In this document: positions 45,881 to 59,650 of the stretch, piece by piece
Position numbering within the stretch: position 1 is the first letter of the stretch
Layout of the letters: each line of letters starts with the position of its first letter
Source: Henckelia pumila
Taxonomy: Eukaryota; Streptophyta; Magnoliopsida; Lamiales; Gesneriaceae
Direction: 5' to 3'
Assembly (NCBI RefSeq): GCF_033568475.1
Contig: NC_133122.1
Span: 149,372,861-149,436,860 of the forward strand
DNA: 64,000 nucleotides
Notes under the pieces: model-generated
What the model saw: only the letters and a program-made list of their open reading frames with translations
Database searches by the model: none
What the model was told of the DNA's origin: nothing
Made by a program: the position numbers and the translations under genes

Positions 45881-48800
45881 ACATTCAATCAATGAATGAT
45901 TTGAAAGAAACTCTTGCAAAATTTGCATCTGCACTTAATATTCATGAAAAAGGAAAATTTCCATCTCAACCACAACCTAATTCTAAAAATCAAAATCAAG
46001 ATAAATTTGATAAAGTAAAATCTGTTATTACTCTTAGAAGTGGTAAAATTGTTAATGATCCATATAGTGATGAAAACAAAGATTAGTTAAACTCAAAGAG
46101 TAAGGATTCAACTCCTAATACTTTTGAGAAAAATGATACTTTGAGTCATAAAAATAAGGAATTTGATGATAAATTATCTGAAATAATGAGTGAGTCAAAT
46201 AAACATCTTCCTTTTCCACATGCATTAGTAAATAATAAAAAACAAAAAAATGATTCTGATATTTATGAAGTCTTTAAACAAGTAAAAATAAATATTTCAT
46301 TATTAGATGCTATTAAACAAGTACTTTCTTATGCAAAGTTTTTAAAAGATTTATGTACTGTGAAAAGACAATTGCATGTAAAGAAGAAAGCATTCTTATC
46401 TGAACAAGTAAGTTTTATAATTCAAAATAATTCTACTTTGAAATATAAAGATCCTGGTTGTCCAACAATTTCATGTATTATTGGAAAAATAAAATTAAAA
46501 AAGCTTTGTTAGATTTGGAAGCGAGTGTAAATTTACTTCCTTATTCAGTTTATGAAAAACTTAAGTTGGGAGATTTAAAACCTACATCTGTTACTCTTTT
46601 ATTAGTCGATAGGTCAATCAAAATACCTAGAGGTATTGTAGAAGATGTGTTAGTTCAATTCGATAAATTCATATATCCTGTGGATTTTATTGTCTTGAAT
46701 ACACAACCAATAGAAGTACATAATGAAATTCCAGTAATATTAGGACGTCCATTTCTCGCAACTTCAAATGATTTAATTAATTGTCGAAATTGAATAATGA
46801 AATTGTCGTTTGGAAATATGACTTTAGAACTTAATGTGTTCAATTTATGTAATCAACTAATTATTAATGAAGATGAAGATGATAATGCAATAGAAACAAT
46901 CGTGGAAGAAAATATACACCAAGAAAACTTAAATCAACAATCTGAAGTTTGTTTAGTGGAAAGTTTTGATTCAAAAAATGTTTTTAAATCAAAGTTATTT
47001 GAAGAAATTAATGAACTTGAAGAAGTAAAACAAGATGATCATCCAAAACTTGAATTAAAACTTTTACCAATAGATCTAAAATATGCTTTTCTTGGTGAAA
47101 ATCAAACATATCCTATTGTAATATCTTCTATCCTCTTATCAAAACAAGAAGAAGATTTAATAATATTACTTAAAAAACACAAAAATTTAATTGGATGGAC
47201 TTTGCAAGATATAAAAGGTATAAATCCTTTAATTTGCACACATAGAATTCACTTGAAAGAAAATGCTAAAACATATCAACAACCACAAAGAAGATTAAAT
47301 CCACACATGAAAAAAGTTGTTAAAAATGAAGTTTTAAAACTATTAGATGCCGGAATTATTTATCCAATATCGGATATTAAATAGGTAAGTCCAACACAAG
47401 TAGTACCAAAAAAATCAGGCGTCACTATTATAAAAATTGAAAAGGGGGACTTATTACAAGCTAGGATACCATCTAGTTGGCGTATGTGCATTGATTATAG
47501 AAAATTAAATGATGCAACTAAAAAAGATCACTTTTCGCTACCATTTTTAGATCAAATTTTAGAGAAAGTGGTAAGTAATTCTTATTATTGTTTTCTTGAT
47601 GGATATTCAGGGTATTATCAAATACCAATATCATTAGAAGATCAAGAAAAAACTACTTTCACTTGTCCTTTTGGAACTTTTGCATTTAAAAAAATGTCAT
47701 TTGGTTTATGTATGCTCCGGCTACTTTTCAAAGATGCATGCTAAGTATTTTTAGTGACATGATTGAAGAAGTTGTGGAATTTTTATGGATGATATAACTG
47801 TTTTTGGAAACTCATTTGAAAAATGTCTTAAAAATTTGGAAGAAGTTTTAAAAAGATGTGAAGAAAAAAATCTTGTTTTAAATTGGAAAAAATGTCACTA
47901 CATGGTTAAATCTGGAATTGTGTAGGGCATGTCATATCTGAAAATGGAATTGAAGTTGATAAAGCTAAGGTTGATGTTATTGCTAATTTACCATTACCAA
48001 ACACGATCAAAAAAATTTGATCATTTTTGGGTCATGCGAGATTTTATAAAAGATTTATAATTTTTTTTTAGCATAATATCTAAACCAATTTCAAAGCTTT
48101 TAACAAAAGATGCACAATTTGAATGGACTCAACAATGTGAAACTACTTTTAAAAAGATATTTAATATTTTAACTACATCACCTATTTTACAACCTCCTAA
48201 TTGGTCTTTACCATTTGAATTAATGTGTGATGCAAGTGATTATGTTGTAGGAGCCGTGTTAGGACAAAAAAAATAAGGTAAACCTTATGTGATCTACTAT
48301 GCTAGTAGAACCTTAAATAGTGCACAAATCAATTATTCAACAACTGAAAAAGAATTACTTTCAATAGTGTTTGCATTAGATAAATTTTGATCCTATTTAA
48401 TTGGTTCTACTACTATTGTTTATACTGATCATTTTGCCATAAAATATTTATCAAATAAACAAGATGCTAAGCTAAGATTAATACGATGAATTTTGTTGTT
48501 ACAAGAATTTGATCTTATAATAAAAGATAAAAAAGGAAAAGAAAATGTAGTAGCCGATTATTTATCAAGAATAATTTCTGAATCATCTCAAAACGAAATA
48601 CCGATAAATGAAAATTTTCGGGATGATCAACTATTTTATGCTAATACTATGCTTTGGTTTGCTAATATTGTAAATTTTCTTGTGACAAATAAAATATCTT
48701 CTCATTGGAGTTCACAAGATAAAAATAAATTCTTGAAAGAGGTAAACAAATTTTATTGAGATGATCCTTATTTGTTTTTAAGTATTGTCCTGATCAAATT

Positions 48801-49850
48801 TTTCGAAGATGCATACCCAACAATGAGGTAAGTAGTGTCATTAAATTTTGTCATTCTGAGACATGTAGAGGTCATTTTTCGTCAAAGAAAACAGCTGCAA
48901 AAATCTTTTAATGTGGATTTTATTGGCCTTATTTATTCAAAGATACGTATTCATTTTGCAAATCTTGTGAAAATTTTCAGAAAATGGGTTTAATTTCAAA
49001 ATGAAACATGATGCCTTTAAATCCAATCATGATTATTGAAATATTTGACAGTTGGGGAATAGATTTTATGGGTCCATTTCCATTATCTTTTGGATTTACT
49101 TATATTTTAGTTGATATCGATTATGTTTCAAAATGGATTGAAGCAATTGCATGTAGAACTAATGATCATAAAGTTGTGATAAATTTTTTGAAATAAAATA
49201 TTTTTAGTCGATTTGGAATACCTAGAGCTATAATCAGTGATGGAGGAAGTCATTTTATAAATAAATCATTTTCTTTGTTGTTAAGAAAATATGATATTAC
49301 ACATAAAGTTTCTACTCCATATCACCCTCAAACAAATGGTTAGGTTGAACTTGCAAATAAATAAATAAAATAAATTTTGGAAAAAACAGTCAATCCAAAT
49401 TGAAAAGATTGGTCTTTAAGATTAAGTGATGCATTATGGGCATATAGAACTGCATTTAAAACATCATTGGGGACGTCACCATGTAGATTAGTTTTTGGTA
49501 AGCATTGTCATCTACCTGTTGAAATTGAACATAAAGCTTATTGTGCAATTAAAGCATTTAATACTAATTTAGATGATGCATCTAAATTAAGAAAATTGCA
49601 ATTAAATGAACTAGAAGAATTAAGAAATGATGCATATGAAAATGTAAAGATTTATAAAGATAAAACAAAAGCCTTTCATGATAAAAATATTACGAGGAAT
49701 TCATTTGAAATTGGACAAAAAGTTTTACTGTATAATTCTCGCTTGCATTTGTTTTCAGAAAACTTAGATCGCGATGGTCCGGACCATTTATTGTTAAATT
49801 TGTCTATCCTCATGGTGCTGTTGATGTTGAAAATCCTAAAAATAATAATG
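45881..49850 (+). pseudogene. Pol of the Athila-type element, main part (decayed)
   Basis: Order: protease (LLDLEASVNLLPYSVY near 46505, with the usual active-site Gly changed to Glu), RT (47200-48060: WRMCIDYRKLNDAT, CFLDGYSGYYQI, catalytic FMDD near 47781), RNase H (48210-48570: [31 protein letters not shown]) and integrase (48800-49850: [18 protein letters not shown], the TNG block and [12 protein letters not shown]). Many in-frame stops and several frameshifts occur. The C-terminus is separated by the chromovirus insertion and resumes at 59430. Confidence 0.88.
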
Positions 49851-49855
49851 TGTTT
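49851..49855. other. Target-site duplication TGTTT (left) of the nested chromovirus
   Basis: TGTTT occurs here and at 59425-59429 on the two sides of the insert. Removing one copy plus the insert restores the continuity of the Athila integrase tail ([10 protein letters not shown] before, VNGQRLEPFLE after). Confidence 0.9.
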
Positions 49856-51912
49856 TGAAGTGACCCTGCATTAAATCACCTAATAATTGACAACTAATAG
49901 CATGCATTAAACTTAATACAGAAAAATGCTTAACAAAGTAAAACATGCGGAAACATAATCCATAATTTACATATCAGCTTAGTAAAACAAGTCCAAGATT
50001 AATAGTATAGTGATACAACCATATTAAAAAGCTTAAAGTAAACATTATACAGCTATATCGAATCCTGCTGTATAAATAACTTCTCAAGCAGTGTTTTCAT
50101 AATCGGACCGGTGATCGAACTGGTTTACTTAAAAAAATAGTCCAACCGGTCCGACCGTTTTAATCGGACGGTCGAACCGGAAAATCGTTTATATAATTTA
50201 ATATAATAAATAATATATTTTGGAATTTTAAAAACTCAAAAATTATATAAATAGACATAAAATATATATTTAACATAGTTTAAAATCTAAATAAATATGT
50301 AAATATATTTAAAATATCAATTATAGTTATAAATTATTTAAATAATAAATTATTTATTTTTTAAAAAAAACCAATAATTATTAAAAAAAATTTAAATGAA
50401 GTAGAAATTTCAAATAATAATGTAATTATATATAAAAATATTAAATCTAAGGTTTAAAAATAAAAAAATTTAAATTTTCAAAATAAAAAATTCGAAAAAC
50501 CGGTTCAACCGATTTTTTGGTTCTTGGCCGGTCCAACCGGTTCTTGACCGGTTTTGACCAATTCTGACCGGTTGGACCGGTTTTTCGGTTTTTGGGGTCG
50601 GACCGGACTAGTTCGACGACCGGTTTCCGGTCGAACCGACCGGTCCGGTCCGGTTTCGAAAACACTGTTCTCAAGTCTCCTTCTCCCTAGTACTGCCTCG
50701 AACTACCAGCTCCATCCATCCTGCGTCTTGCCCCGTGGAATAGGGTGTCCAAGATAACAACTAGGACGTGAGCGCTAACACCCAGTATATAACATGAGTA
50801 AACATATATATAAGATGCATGCAACATGATGATTGGTAAAGGGTCATCTGAAAAGTCATGCTCAGTACCAGCACCACATGAGTGCTGCCAGCGCACGGAT
50901 CAACCTTTGGGTGCAACCACACTCGTCTAGTACACCAGAGTAGCCGTCGCGGTACTCTCAGTGACAGACTATCGAGTATAGAGCTGAGCGGCTCTATAAT
51001 CAGGTATATCATAGTATAGGCTCAACGTGTATGTGCACATGATATATGAACATAGAAAACGGTAAAACATACATCATGCCACATAATAATACCAAATAAA
51101 TGCAACATATAAACATATATACTCGCTGGCAATCTCAGTCAATGTGTACGTACCTCTAGGCTAGTTCAAGTTTAGTAGGATCCTAGGTTCCAAGCCTATA
51201 TTCAAAAGTTCATCGTATTACTACACAAGTTCTATAAGCCTTAACTAAGCTAATAAGTACTCCCAAAACTTAAATAGATTCCCGGACCATACCTTCGTCC
51301 GTAGTAAGCCCTTTGGAGTCACTAGTCCCGGATGACTATAACCACACCTTGGTTATTCCAGAACCTCTATAATAACCGATAGGACCCTCAAGTATATATC
51401 TCACACTATATAACTGAAGAAGAAAACTCGGAAATTCGTAATCAGAAATGAATCTGAAGACCCCTATTTACAGGAAAATTTCCGGTCAGGTTCGAACCCT
51501 CCGAGCTCGGGTTCGGATCGTCTGATCCAACTCACTGTCTGCATGCGAGACACGTTGAGTTTGGACCATCCGATCGCCACTTCGGGCCGTCCAAAGTATC
51601 GTTAATTCGACACTTGTCAAAATCCATGGCTGAGTAATCCTGCCTGCTTGGCATAAGGAAGTTCGGGCCGTCCGATCCTTGTTCGGACCGTCTGAACGTA
51701 CCTTAACTCCGAAGTCAACATGCCCTTCTTCGGAGCCCACGACTTGCTGAGTTCGGATCGTCCGAAGTTCTCTTCGGACCGTCCGAACTGGCCAAAACTT
51801 TGGAAGCCAAATTCTTAATTCTGAAGTCCGATTGAACCTTGAAAATGGTTATTACTAACCCTTAATCATGTTTAACATATTATTATCTTAAAATGAAATC
51901 TGGGTTATTACA
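49856..51912 (-). mobile_element. 3' LTR of the nested chromovirus, split by a hAT MITE
   Basis: On the minus strand it runs from TGTAATAACCCAG to the end at 49856, where the terminal TGTAGTGAC is changed to TGAAGTGAC. It is 2057 bp long, of which 587 bp are the hAT MITE plus its duplication, leaving about 1470 bp versus 1451 bp for the other LTR. The palindromic TTCGGA-type motifs lie near 51490-51790. Confidence 0.88.
50089..50667. mobile_element. Non-autonomous hAT element (MITE) in the LTR
   Basis: Terminal inverted repeats CAGTGTTTTC and GAAAACACTG are flanked by an 8-bp duplication TTCTCAAG (50081-50088 and 50668-50675). The sister LTR has a single TTCTCAAG near 58178-58185, the empty site. 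Both ends are packed with ACCGG/CCGGT motifs, like the subterminal transposase sites of hAT elements, while the middle is AT-rich. The size is 579 bp, with no transposase. Confidence 0.9.
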
Positions 51913-52039
51913 TTCTTCCACCTTTAGATATTTCGTCCGCGAAATAAAATCTAAAGACAAATCAAGATAACAATATGAAACATCAAACCATGTTTTATTA
52001 CAACAACTGTAATTACATCTTTACATGGTAATAAAAATA

Positions 52040-55000
52040 CAAAGCAAACAACTTAGGATATTCTGCTCGCATACGACTCTCTATCTCCCAAGCTGCTTTC
52101 TCAACGCCTCGGTGCTGCCACTGTACCATCACAAGTGGTATAGTCTTGTTCCGAATAACTTTCTCCTTTCTGTCTAGGATACGGAGTGGTCATTTAACAT
52201 ACGACAGATCTGGCTCTAGCTGAAGGTCAGTAGGCTAGATAATGTGTGACTCATCAGCTATGTACTGTCGAAGTAACGCCACATGAAAAACATCATGTAT
52301 ACTAGAAATATATGGCGGTAAAGCAAAACGATATGCAACATCTTCGATCTTTTCCAGTATCTGGAAAGGCCCAATAAAACAAGATGATAACTTTCCTTTC
52401 ACACCGAATTTCATAACCTTCCTGAAAGGTGATACTCGCAGAAAAACATATTCACCAGGCTCGAACTGAAGTGGCCTACGATGAATATTAGCATAACTGA
52501 CTTGCCGATCTTGAGAAGCTTTGATCCTCTGCTTGATCAAATCTACCTTGTCTACAATCTGCTGCACCAACTCAAGACCCTCGACTTGTCGTTCTCCTAT
52601 ATCATCCCAGAATAACGGAGTACGACATCATCGACCATACAATGCCTCGAAAGGTGTCATATCAATACTAAGATGATAACTGTTATTGTAGGCAAATTCG
52701 ATCAAAGGTAACTGATCCTGCCAAGACAAACCAAAATCCATGACAGAAGAACGTAGCATATCCTCCAACGTACGAATCGTCCGTTCCGACTGCCCGTCAG
52801 TCTCCGAATGATATGCAGTACTTAAACTCAAAGTGATACCCAACGCCTGCTGAAAACTACCCCAGAAAAATGAGGTAAATCGCGGTATCTATCACTGACT
52901 ATGCTCACTGGAATTCCATGTAATCGCACTATCTCCTAGATGTATAAGCGTGCCATGCGATCATAAAAATACTCCCAGTTGTAAGAAATAAAGTGCGCTG
53001 ATTTCGTCAATTGGTCAACAACGACCTAGATAGCATCACACTGACGTGAAGTCATATGCAATTGGGTGACAAAATCCATAGTCACGTGCTCCGACTTCCA
53101 TTCGGGAATCTCAAGATTCTGCAGTAATCCACCTGGTCGTCGGTGTTCAGTCTTGACCTGTTGACAAACCAGACATTGAGAAACAAACTGATATACACTC
53201 TGCTTCATCCCCTTCCACCAGAATCTAGTTCGCAAGTCCTTATACATTTTCATACTTGCAGGATGAACTGACAATCGACTCCTGTGAGCTTGAGAAAGAA
53301 TATCATTTCTGAGCTCCGCAACATCAGGTACAACCACTCGATTCGATTAGCACAATAAACCATATGTCTGATAATGGAATCCAGATGTATTAACTCCATT
53401 GGCTAGACGTGCCAAATGCTGAGTCTTAACATCAGATATCTGAGCTTCTCTGATCCAAGAATACAATGTCGGCTCAGATAAAATAGTATACAAACGAATT
53501 CCATTTCTTCCTTTTTTGTGCTTGAGTGTAAAACTCAGTGAACAACACTCCTGAATCATATGAGATAATTCACTAGTCTGAATACAGAAAGTCTCACCTG
53601 CCGACTCAAGACATCAGCAATAAGATTAGTAGAACCTGGATTATATTTGATTTCACAATAATAATCCTTTAGGAGATCCATCCAGCGTCTCTGTCACATA
53701 TTCAACTCTGCCTGAGTGAATAAATATTTCAGACTCTTGTCATCCGTGAATATCTCAAATTTCTCGCCATAAAGATAATGCCTCCAGATCTTGATAGCAA
53801 ATACAATGGCGTCTAACTCGAGATCATGCACTGGATAATTATTCCCATGCGTCTTCAACTGTCGAGAAGCATAGGCAATAACATGTCCATGTTGTGTCAA
53901 AACACACCCTAACCCCTGACTAGAGGCATCAGTGCAGACAACATAACCTCCCGTTCCAGAAGGTAAAGCTAGCACAAGTGCGGTAGTAAGACTTCTACGC
54001 AGCTCGTAAAATGACTCCTCACAATCCGAGGACCATATGAAGGCAACATATTTCCGTGTAAGCTGAGTCAAAGTCCTGGCCAACTGTGCAAAATTCTCGA
54101 TGAACCGACGGTAATAACCCGCTAGACCCAAGAAACTTCGAATCTCAGCAACCGTTGTCGGACGAGACCAGTTCAGCACTACCTCTAACTTACTTGGATC
54201 AACAGATATTCCTTCACTAGAAATCACATGACCGAGAAACACTACCCGATCAAGCCAAAATTCGCATTTGCTTAATTTCGCATATAGCTGCTTATCTCGC
54301 AACGTCTGCAAAATAATTCTCAGATGCTGCGCATGTTAATTCTTGTCATGAGAATAAACAAGAATATCATCTATGAAGACGATGACAAATCTATCCAGAT
54401 ATTCTCGAAACACTTGATTCATCAAATTCATAAAAATTGTCGGTGCATTCGTCAAACCGAATGGCATAACCAAAAATTCATAATGCCTGTATCTGGTCCT
54501 AAAAGCAGTCGTAGAAATATATGAGTCTCGTACCTGCATCTGGTGTTATCCTGATCTCAGATTTATCTTGGAGTATACAGAAGTACCCTGTAATTGATCG
54601 AACAGATCATCAATTCGTGGAAAAGGATACTTATTATTGATGGTGACACGATTCAGCTGCTTGTAATCATTACACAATCGCATCGATCCATCCTTCTTCT
54701 TCATGAACAAAACAGGTGCTCCCCACGGAGAAACACTCGGACGAATATATCCCTTATCAAGCAGATCCTGCAACTACTGTTTCAATTTCCTCATCTCTGA
54801 CGGTGCCAGAAGATAAGGTGATCGGGATATAGGCGTCGTTCCTGGTACTAGATCAATACCAAATTCGGCTCAGTTAAAATAGTATACAAACGAATTACAT
54901 TTCTTCCTTTCTTGTGCTTGAGTGTAAAACTCAGTGAACAACACTCCTGAATCATATGAGATAATTCACTAGTCTGAAGTACAGAAAGTCTCACCTGCCA

Positions 55001-56900
55001 ACTCAAGGCATCAGCAATAAGATTAGTAGAACCTGGATTATATTTGATTTCACAATCATAATCATTCAGGAGATCCATCAAGCGTCTCTGTCGCATATTC
55101 AACTCCGCCTGAGTGAATAAATATTTCAGACTCTTGTCATCCGTGAATATCTCAAATTTCTCGCCATAAAGATAATGCCTCCAGATCTTGAGCGCAAATA
55201 CAATGGCGTCTAACTCGAGATCATGCACTGGATAATTATTCTCATGCGTATTCAACTGTCGAGAAGCATAGGCAATAACATGTCCATGCTATGTCAAAAC
55301 ACACCCTAACCCCTGACCAGAGGCATCAGTGTAGACAACATAACCTCCCTTTCCAGAAGGTAGAGCTAGCACAAGTGCAGTAGTAAAACTTCTACGCAGC
55401 TCGTGAAATGACTCCTCACAATCCAAGGACCATATGAAGGCAATATCTTTCCGTGTAAGCTGAGTAAAAGTCCTGGACAACTGTGCAAAATTCTCGATGA
55501 ACCGACGGTAATAACCCCCTAGACCCAAGAAACTTCGAATCTCAGCAACCGTTGTCGGACGAGACCAGTTCAGCACTACCTCTATCTTACTTGGATCAAC
55601 AGATATTCCTTCACTAGAAATCACATGACCGAGAAACACTACCCGATCAAGCCAAAATTCGCATTTGCTTAATTTCGCATATGGCTGCTTATCTCGCAAC
55701 GTCTGCAAAACAATTCTCAGATGCTGCGCATGTTCATTCTTGTCAAGAGAATAAACAAGAATATCATCTATGAAGACGATGATAAATCTATCCAGATATT
55801 CTCGAAACACTTGATTCATCAAATTCATAAAGACTGCCGGTGCATTCGTCAAACCGAATGAAATAACCAAAAATTCATAATGCCTGTATCTGGTCCTAAA
55901 AGCAGTCGTAGAAATATCTGAGTCTCGTACCCGCATCTGGTGGTATCCTAATCTCAGATCTATCTTGGAGTAAACAGAAGTACCCTGTAATTGATCGAAC
56001 AGATCATCAATTCGTGGCAAAGGATACTTAATATTGATGGTGACATGATTCAGCTGCTTGTAATAATTACACAATCGCATCGATCCATCCTTCTTCTTCA
56101 TGAACAAAACAGGTGCTCCCCATGGAGAAACACTCGGACGAATATATCCCTTATCAAGCAAATCCTGCAACTACTGTTTCAATTCCCTCATCTCTGACGG
56201 TGCCAGACGATAAGGTGATCGGGATATAGGCGTCGTTCCTGGTACTAGATCAATACCAAATTCAACCTCTCGAACCGGAGGAAAAACAGGAATCTCATCA
56301 GGAAACTCGCTGAAAACCGATAGCTGATCAATACCCGAACTACTCGTGGACATATCAACTGCATAAATGAGGTAGCCCTCCTTACCCGACTCTAAGACAT
56401 GACATGCCTTCAGAGCCGATAGCAGTGGAATCGGAGGTCGCGCTCCCTCACCATAGAAGTACCAGCTATCACCCTCATCCGAATGAAATTGTACCAGGCG
56501 CTGATAACAATCCACAGTAGCATGATACAAAGTCAGCATATCTATTTCCAAAATACAATCAAAATCTGCCATCACTAAAATCATCAGATTAGCCGATAAC
56601 ACATGACCCTCAAACTCTAGAAGGCAACCTATCACTAGACGCTTAGTTACTACCTCCTGCTCTAACATAGTAGATACAACTAAGTCCAGGTCTAAGATAC
56701 AAATGGTAATCTATGTCTCTTAACAAAGCGACTAGAAATAAAGGAATGCGATGCTCCAGTATCAATTAAAATAAGTGCAGGAATACCACATAACAAAAAG
56801 GTACCTGCCAACATGCGATCGCTTTCCTCAGTAGTCTGTTCCTGAGACAGAGAAAACACCTTCCTTTGAGTCTGTGGACGGTAACCAGAAGAACTCGGTG
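52040..56900 (-). pseudogene. Pol of the nested chromovirus, with an internal RT-RNase H duplication
   Basis: From right to left: protease (IDTGASHSFISS near 56740), RT ([21 protein letters not shown], catalytic FIDD), RNase H ([19 protein letters not shown]), integrase (53340-52600: CLVCQQVK, VTMDFVTQL, STAYHSETDGQSER) and a chromodomain-like tail near 52180-52050. The RT-RNase H block occurs twice in tandem (56262-54869 and 54868-53470). Stops and frameshifts lie throughout, e.g. TAG near 56170 and the break at about 53340. Confidence 0.88.
53470..56262 (-). repeat. Tandem duplication of about 1.39 kb (RT-RNase H)
   Basis: Copies 54869-56262 and 53470-54868 are collinear and differ by a few percent by eye. 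The junction near 54868 joins the sequence before the RT palm (ACCAAATTC) to the sequence after RNase H (GGCTCAG). The right copy keeps the longer frame (56170-55289). Confidence 0.85.
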
Positions 56901-57864
56901 GTGCTGGCTGCTGACGTGGAAAAGTAGAAGCCTGAGATCCAATCTGTGATCCCGATCCACTAGCAGAACCCATGCGCTGAGGACAATCTCTCCGCAGATG
57001 TCCTTGCTCACCACAAATATAACAAGCACCAGTAGCCTTCCGACACAAAGCTCAAGGATTCTTCCCACCACAGTGACTGCAAAACTCCTCCTCCTTCTTT
57101 TTCTTCCCAAAACAGAATGTACCTCATGAACCACGAGAACCATAGGAAGTAGTAGTAGAAGAAGACATAGGTCCAGATTGCACAACAGATTGAGCCCTAG
57201 GCCCAAGAGATCCACTAGGCTGTCCTGGCATCATCAACATTGCCCGTCTGTTGCTGTTCTCCACTTGACGACAGCGGTTAACCAAAGTCTCATAAGAAGT
57301 TGGATCATCAATATCTTGATTCAAGCCTTGCAAAAAGATATCATACTTTGAAGCATCATTGTCACTAATATGCGGACTGAAAGGTAGCAGATCAAGAAAT
57401 CGTTGCTGATATTGATCAATAGTCATTGATCCTTGCCTCAAAATCAGCAACTCCATAGATCGTGCCTTTCGAACTGCTGGAGGAAAATATAATTTCTGAA
57501 ACTGCTGACAGAAATCCTCCCAAGTCACCCGTCCTCCCTCCGTACGTGCCTGAGTAGCCTTGGTATCCCACCATAAGCGTGCTCGATCCTCTAGAACAAA
57601 TTCTAAAACTTCCAGTTTTTGCTCTTCAGTGCAATCGAAAGCTCTAAAAGCACTCTCGAGTTTGGACATCCAACCTCTTGCTTGTTCAGGATTCTCGCCT
57701 CCCACCAAGGGTTTCGGTCCTACTTGCATAAACTTATTAATAGATTAGCGACATCTACCCTCATGACGACGATGTCGACCCTCATGATGATGGCGATGGT
57801 GATGATGATGATGACCACCTTCCTGGCCAACACTACCATGGCTCTCATCACCTCTCCCGACCAT
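56692..57864 (-). pseudogene. Gag of the nested chromovirus (broken)
   Basis: The ATG at 57864 gives MVGRGDESHGSVGQ followed by a His-rich stretch; a stop follows near 57748. The capsid-like body (from 57729) has GWMSKLESAFRAF, RARLWWDTKA and LLILRQGSMTIDQY. The region ends with a zinc knuckle CYICGEQGHLRRDC near 57020. A stop at about 57124 separates the body from the knuckle. Confidence 0.85.
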
Positions 57865-57973
57865 ATCCTGAAAATAATTGCACATTAAAATCTCAAATGC
57901 GCAATTATTACTCAAGACTAGACTAAATCCCAAGTACTAATCCCAAAATCAAAGCATTCTCTGATACAAAAAA

Positions 57974-59424
57974 TGTAGTGACACTGACAACTAATAGCAT
58001 GTATTAAACATAATACATCAAAATGCTTAATAGAGTAAAACGTGCGGAAACATAATCCATAATTTACATATCAGCTTAGTAAAACAAGTCCAGGCTTAAT
58101 AGTATAGTGATACAACCATATTAAAAAGCTTAAAGTAAACATTATACAGCTATATCGAATCCTGCTGTATAAATAACTTCTCAAGGCTCCTGCTCCCTAG
58201 TCCTGCCTCGAACTACCAGCTCCGTCCATCCTGCGTCCTGCCCCGTGGATTAGGGTGTCCAAGATAACAACTAGGACATGAGTGCTAACGCCCAGTACAT
58301 AACATGAGTAAACATATATATAAGATGCATGCAACATGATGACTGGTAAAGGGTCATCTGAAAAGTCATGCTCAGTACCGGCGCCACATGACTGCTGCCA
58401 CCGCACGGATCAACCTCTGGGTGCAACTACACTCGTCTAGTAGACCAGAGTAGTCATCGCGGTACTCTCAGTGACAGACTATCGAGTATAGAGCTGAGCG
58501 GCTCTATAATCAGATATATCATGGTATAGGCTCAACGTGTATGTGCACATGATATATGAATATAGAAAATGATAAAACATACATCAGGCCACATAATAAT
58601 GCCAAATAAATGCAACATATAAACATGTATACTCGCTGGCAATCTTAGTCAATGTGTACGTACCTCTAGGCTAGTTCAAGTCTAGTAGGATCCTAGGTTC
58701 CAAGCCTATATTCAAAAGTTCATCGTATCACTACACAAGTTCTATAAGCCTTAACTAAGCTAATAAGTACTCCCAAAACTTAAATAGATTCTCGGACCAT
58801 ACCTTCGTCCATAGTAAGCCCATTGGAGTCGCTAGTCCCGGATGACTATAACCACACCTTGGTTATTCCAGAACCTCAATAATGACCGATAGGGCCCTCA
58901 AGTTTATATCTCACACTATATAACTGAAGAAGGAAACTCAGAAATTCGTAATCAGAAATGAATCTGAAGACCCCTATTTATAGGAAAATTTTCGGTGAGG
59001 TTCGGACCCTGCGAACTCGGGTTCTGATCGTCCGATCCAACACAATGTATGCATGCAAGACACGTCGAGTTCGGACCGTCCGATCGCCACTTCGGGCCGT
59101 CCGAAGTGTCCTAAATCCGACACTTGTCAAAATCCATGGCTGAGTAATCCTGCCTTCTTGGAATAAGAAAGTTCGGGCCGTCCGATCCTGGTTCGGACCG
59201 TCCGAACGTACCTTAACTCCAAAGTCAACATTCCCTTCTTTGGAGCCACCCGGCTTGCTGAGTTCGGATCGTCCAAAGTCCTCTTCGGACCGTCCGAACT
59301 GGCCAAAACTTTGGAAGCCAAATTCTTAATTCTGAAGTCCGATTGAACCCTGAAAATGGTTAATTACTAACCATTAATCATGTTTAACGTATTATTATCT
59401 TAAAATAAAATCTGGGTTACTACA
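57974..59424 (-). mobile_element. 5' LTR of the nested chromovirus
   Basis: On the minus strand it reads TGTAGTAACCCAG to GTCACTACA, 1451 bp, with the intact TTCTCAAG site that is filled in the other LTR. A weak Met-tRNA primer site (GTATCAGAG) lies directly beyond its end on the minus strand (about 57973-57955). The element (49856-59424, 9569 bp) lies within the integrase tail of the older Athila-type element. Confidence 0.9.
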
Positions 59425-59429
59425 TGTTT

Positions 59430-59561
59430 AAAGTTAATGGGCAAAGACTTGAACCATTTTTAGAAAATGAAATTCTTAATGATGATTTTATGCCTACGAT
59501 CCAAATTAATTGCTTATATTTTCATTTTATTTTTGCAGAATTGAGTTCACTTCCCGGTTAA
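59430..59561 (+). pseudogene. C-terminal end of Athila-type pol
   Basis: This is the continuation of the integrase tail after the chromovirus insertion (KVNGQRLEPFLENEI), ending at TAA 59559-59561. A strong plant-type 3' splice site (TTCATTTTATTTTTGCAG, about 59521-59538) lies inside it, upstream of the extra ORFs. Confidence 0.75.
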
Positions 59562-59650
59562 GTGGCGGATAACGGTACTTTGTGACTACTTTTAGTCGGT
59601 TTTATTTCAATTCCCCAAAATTTTTGAATATATATATATATATATATATT

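Noticed and set aside
57745..57864. His-rich small protein as a metal-binding gene
   Set aside because: The stretch lies at the N-terminus of the nested chromovirus gag, directly before the capsid-like body, and is interrupted by a stop.
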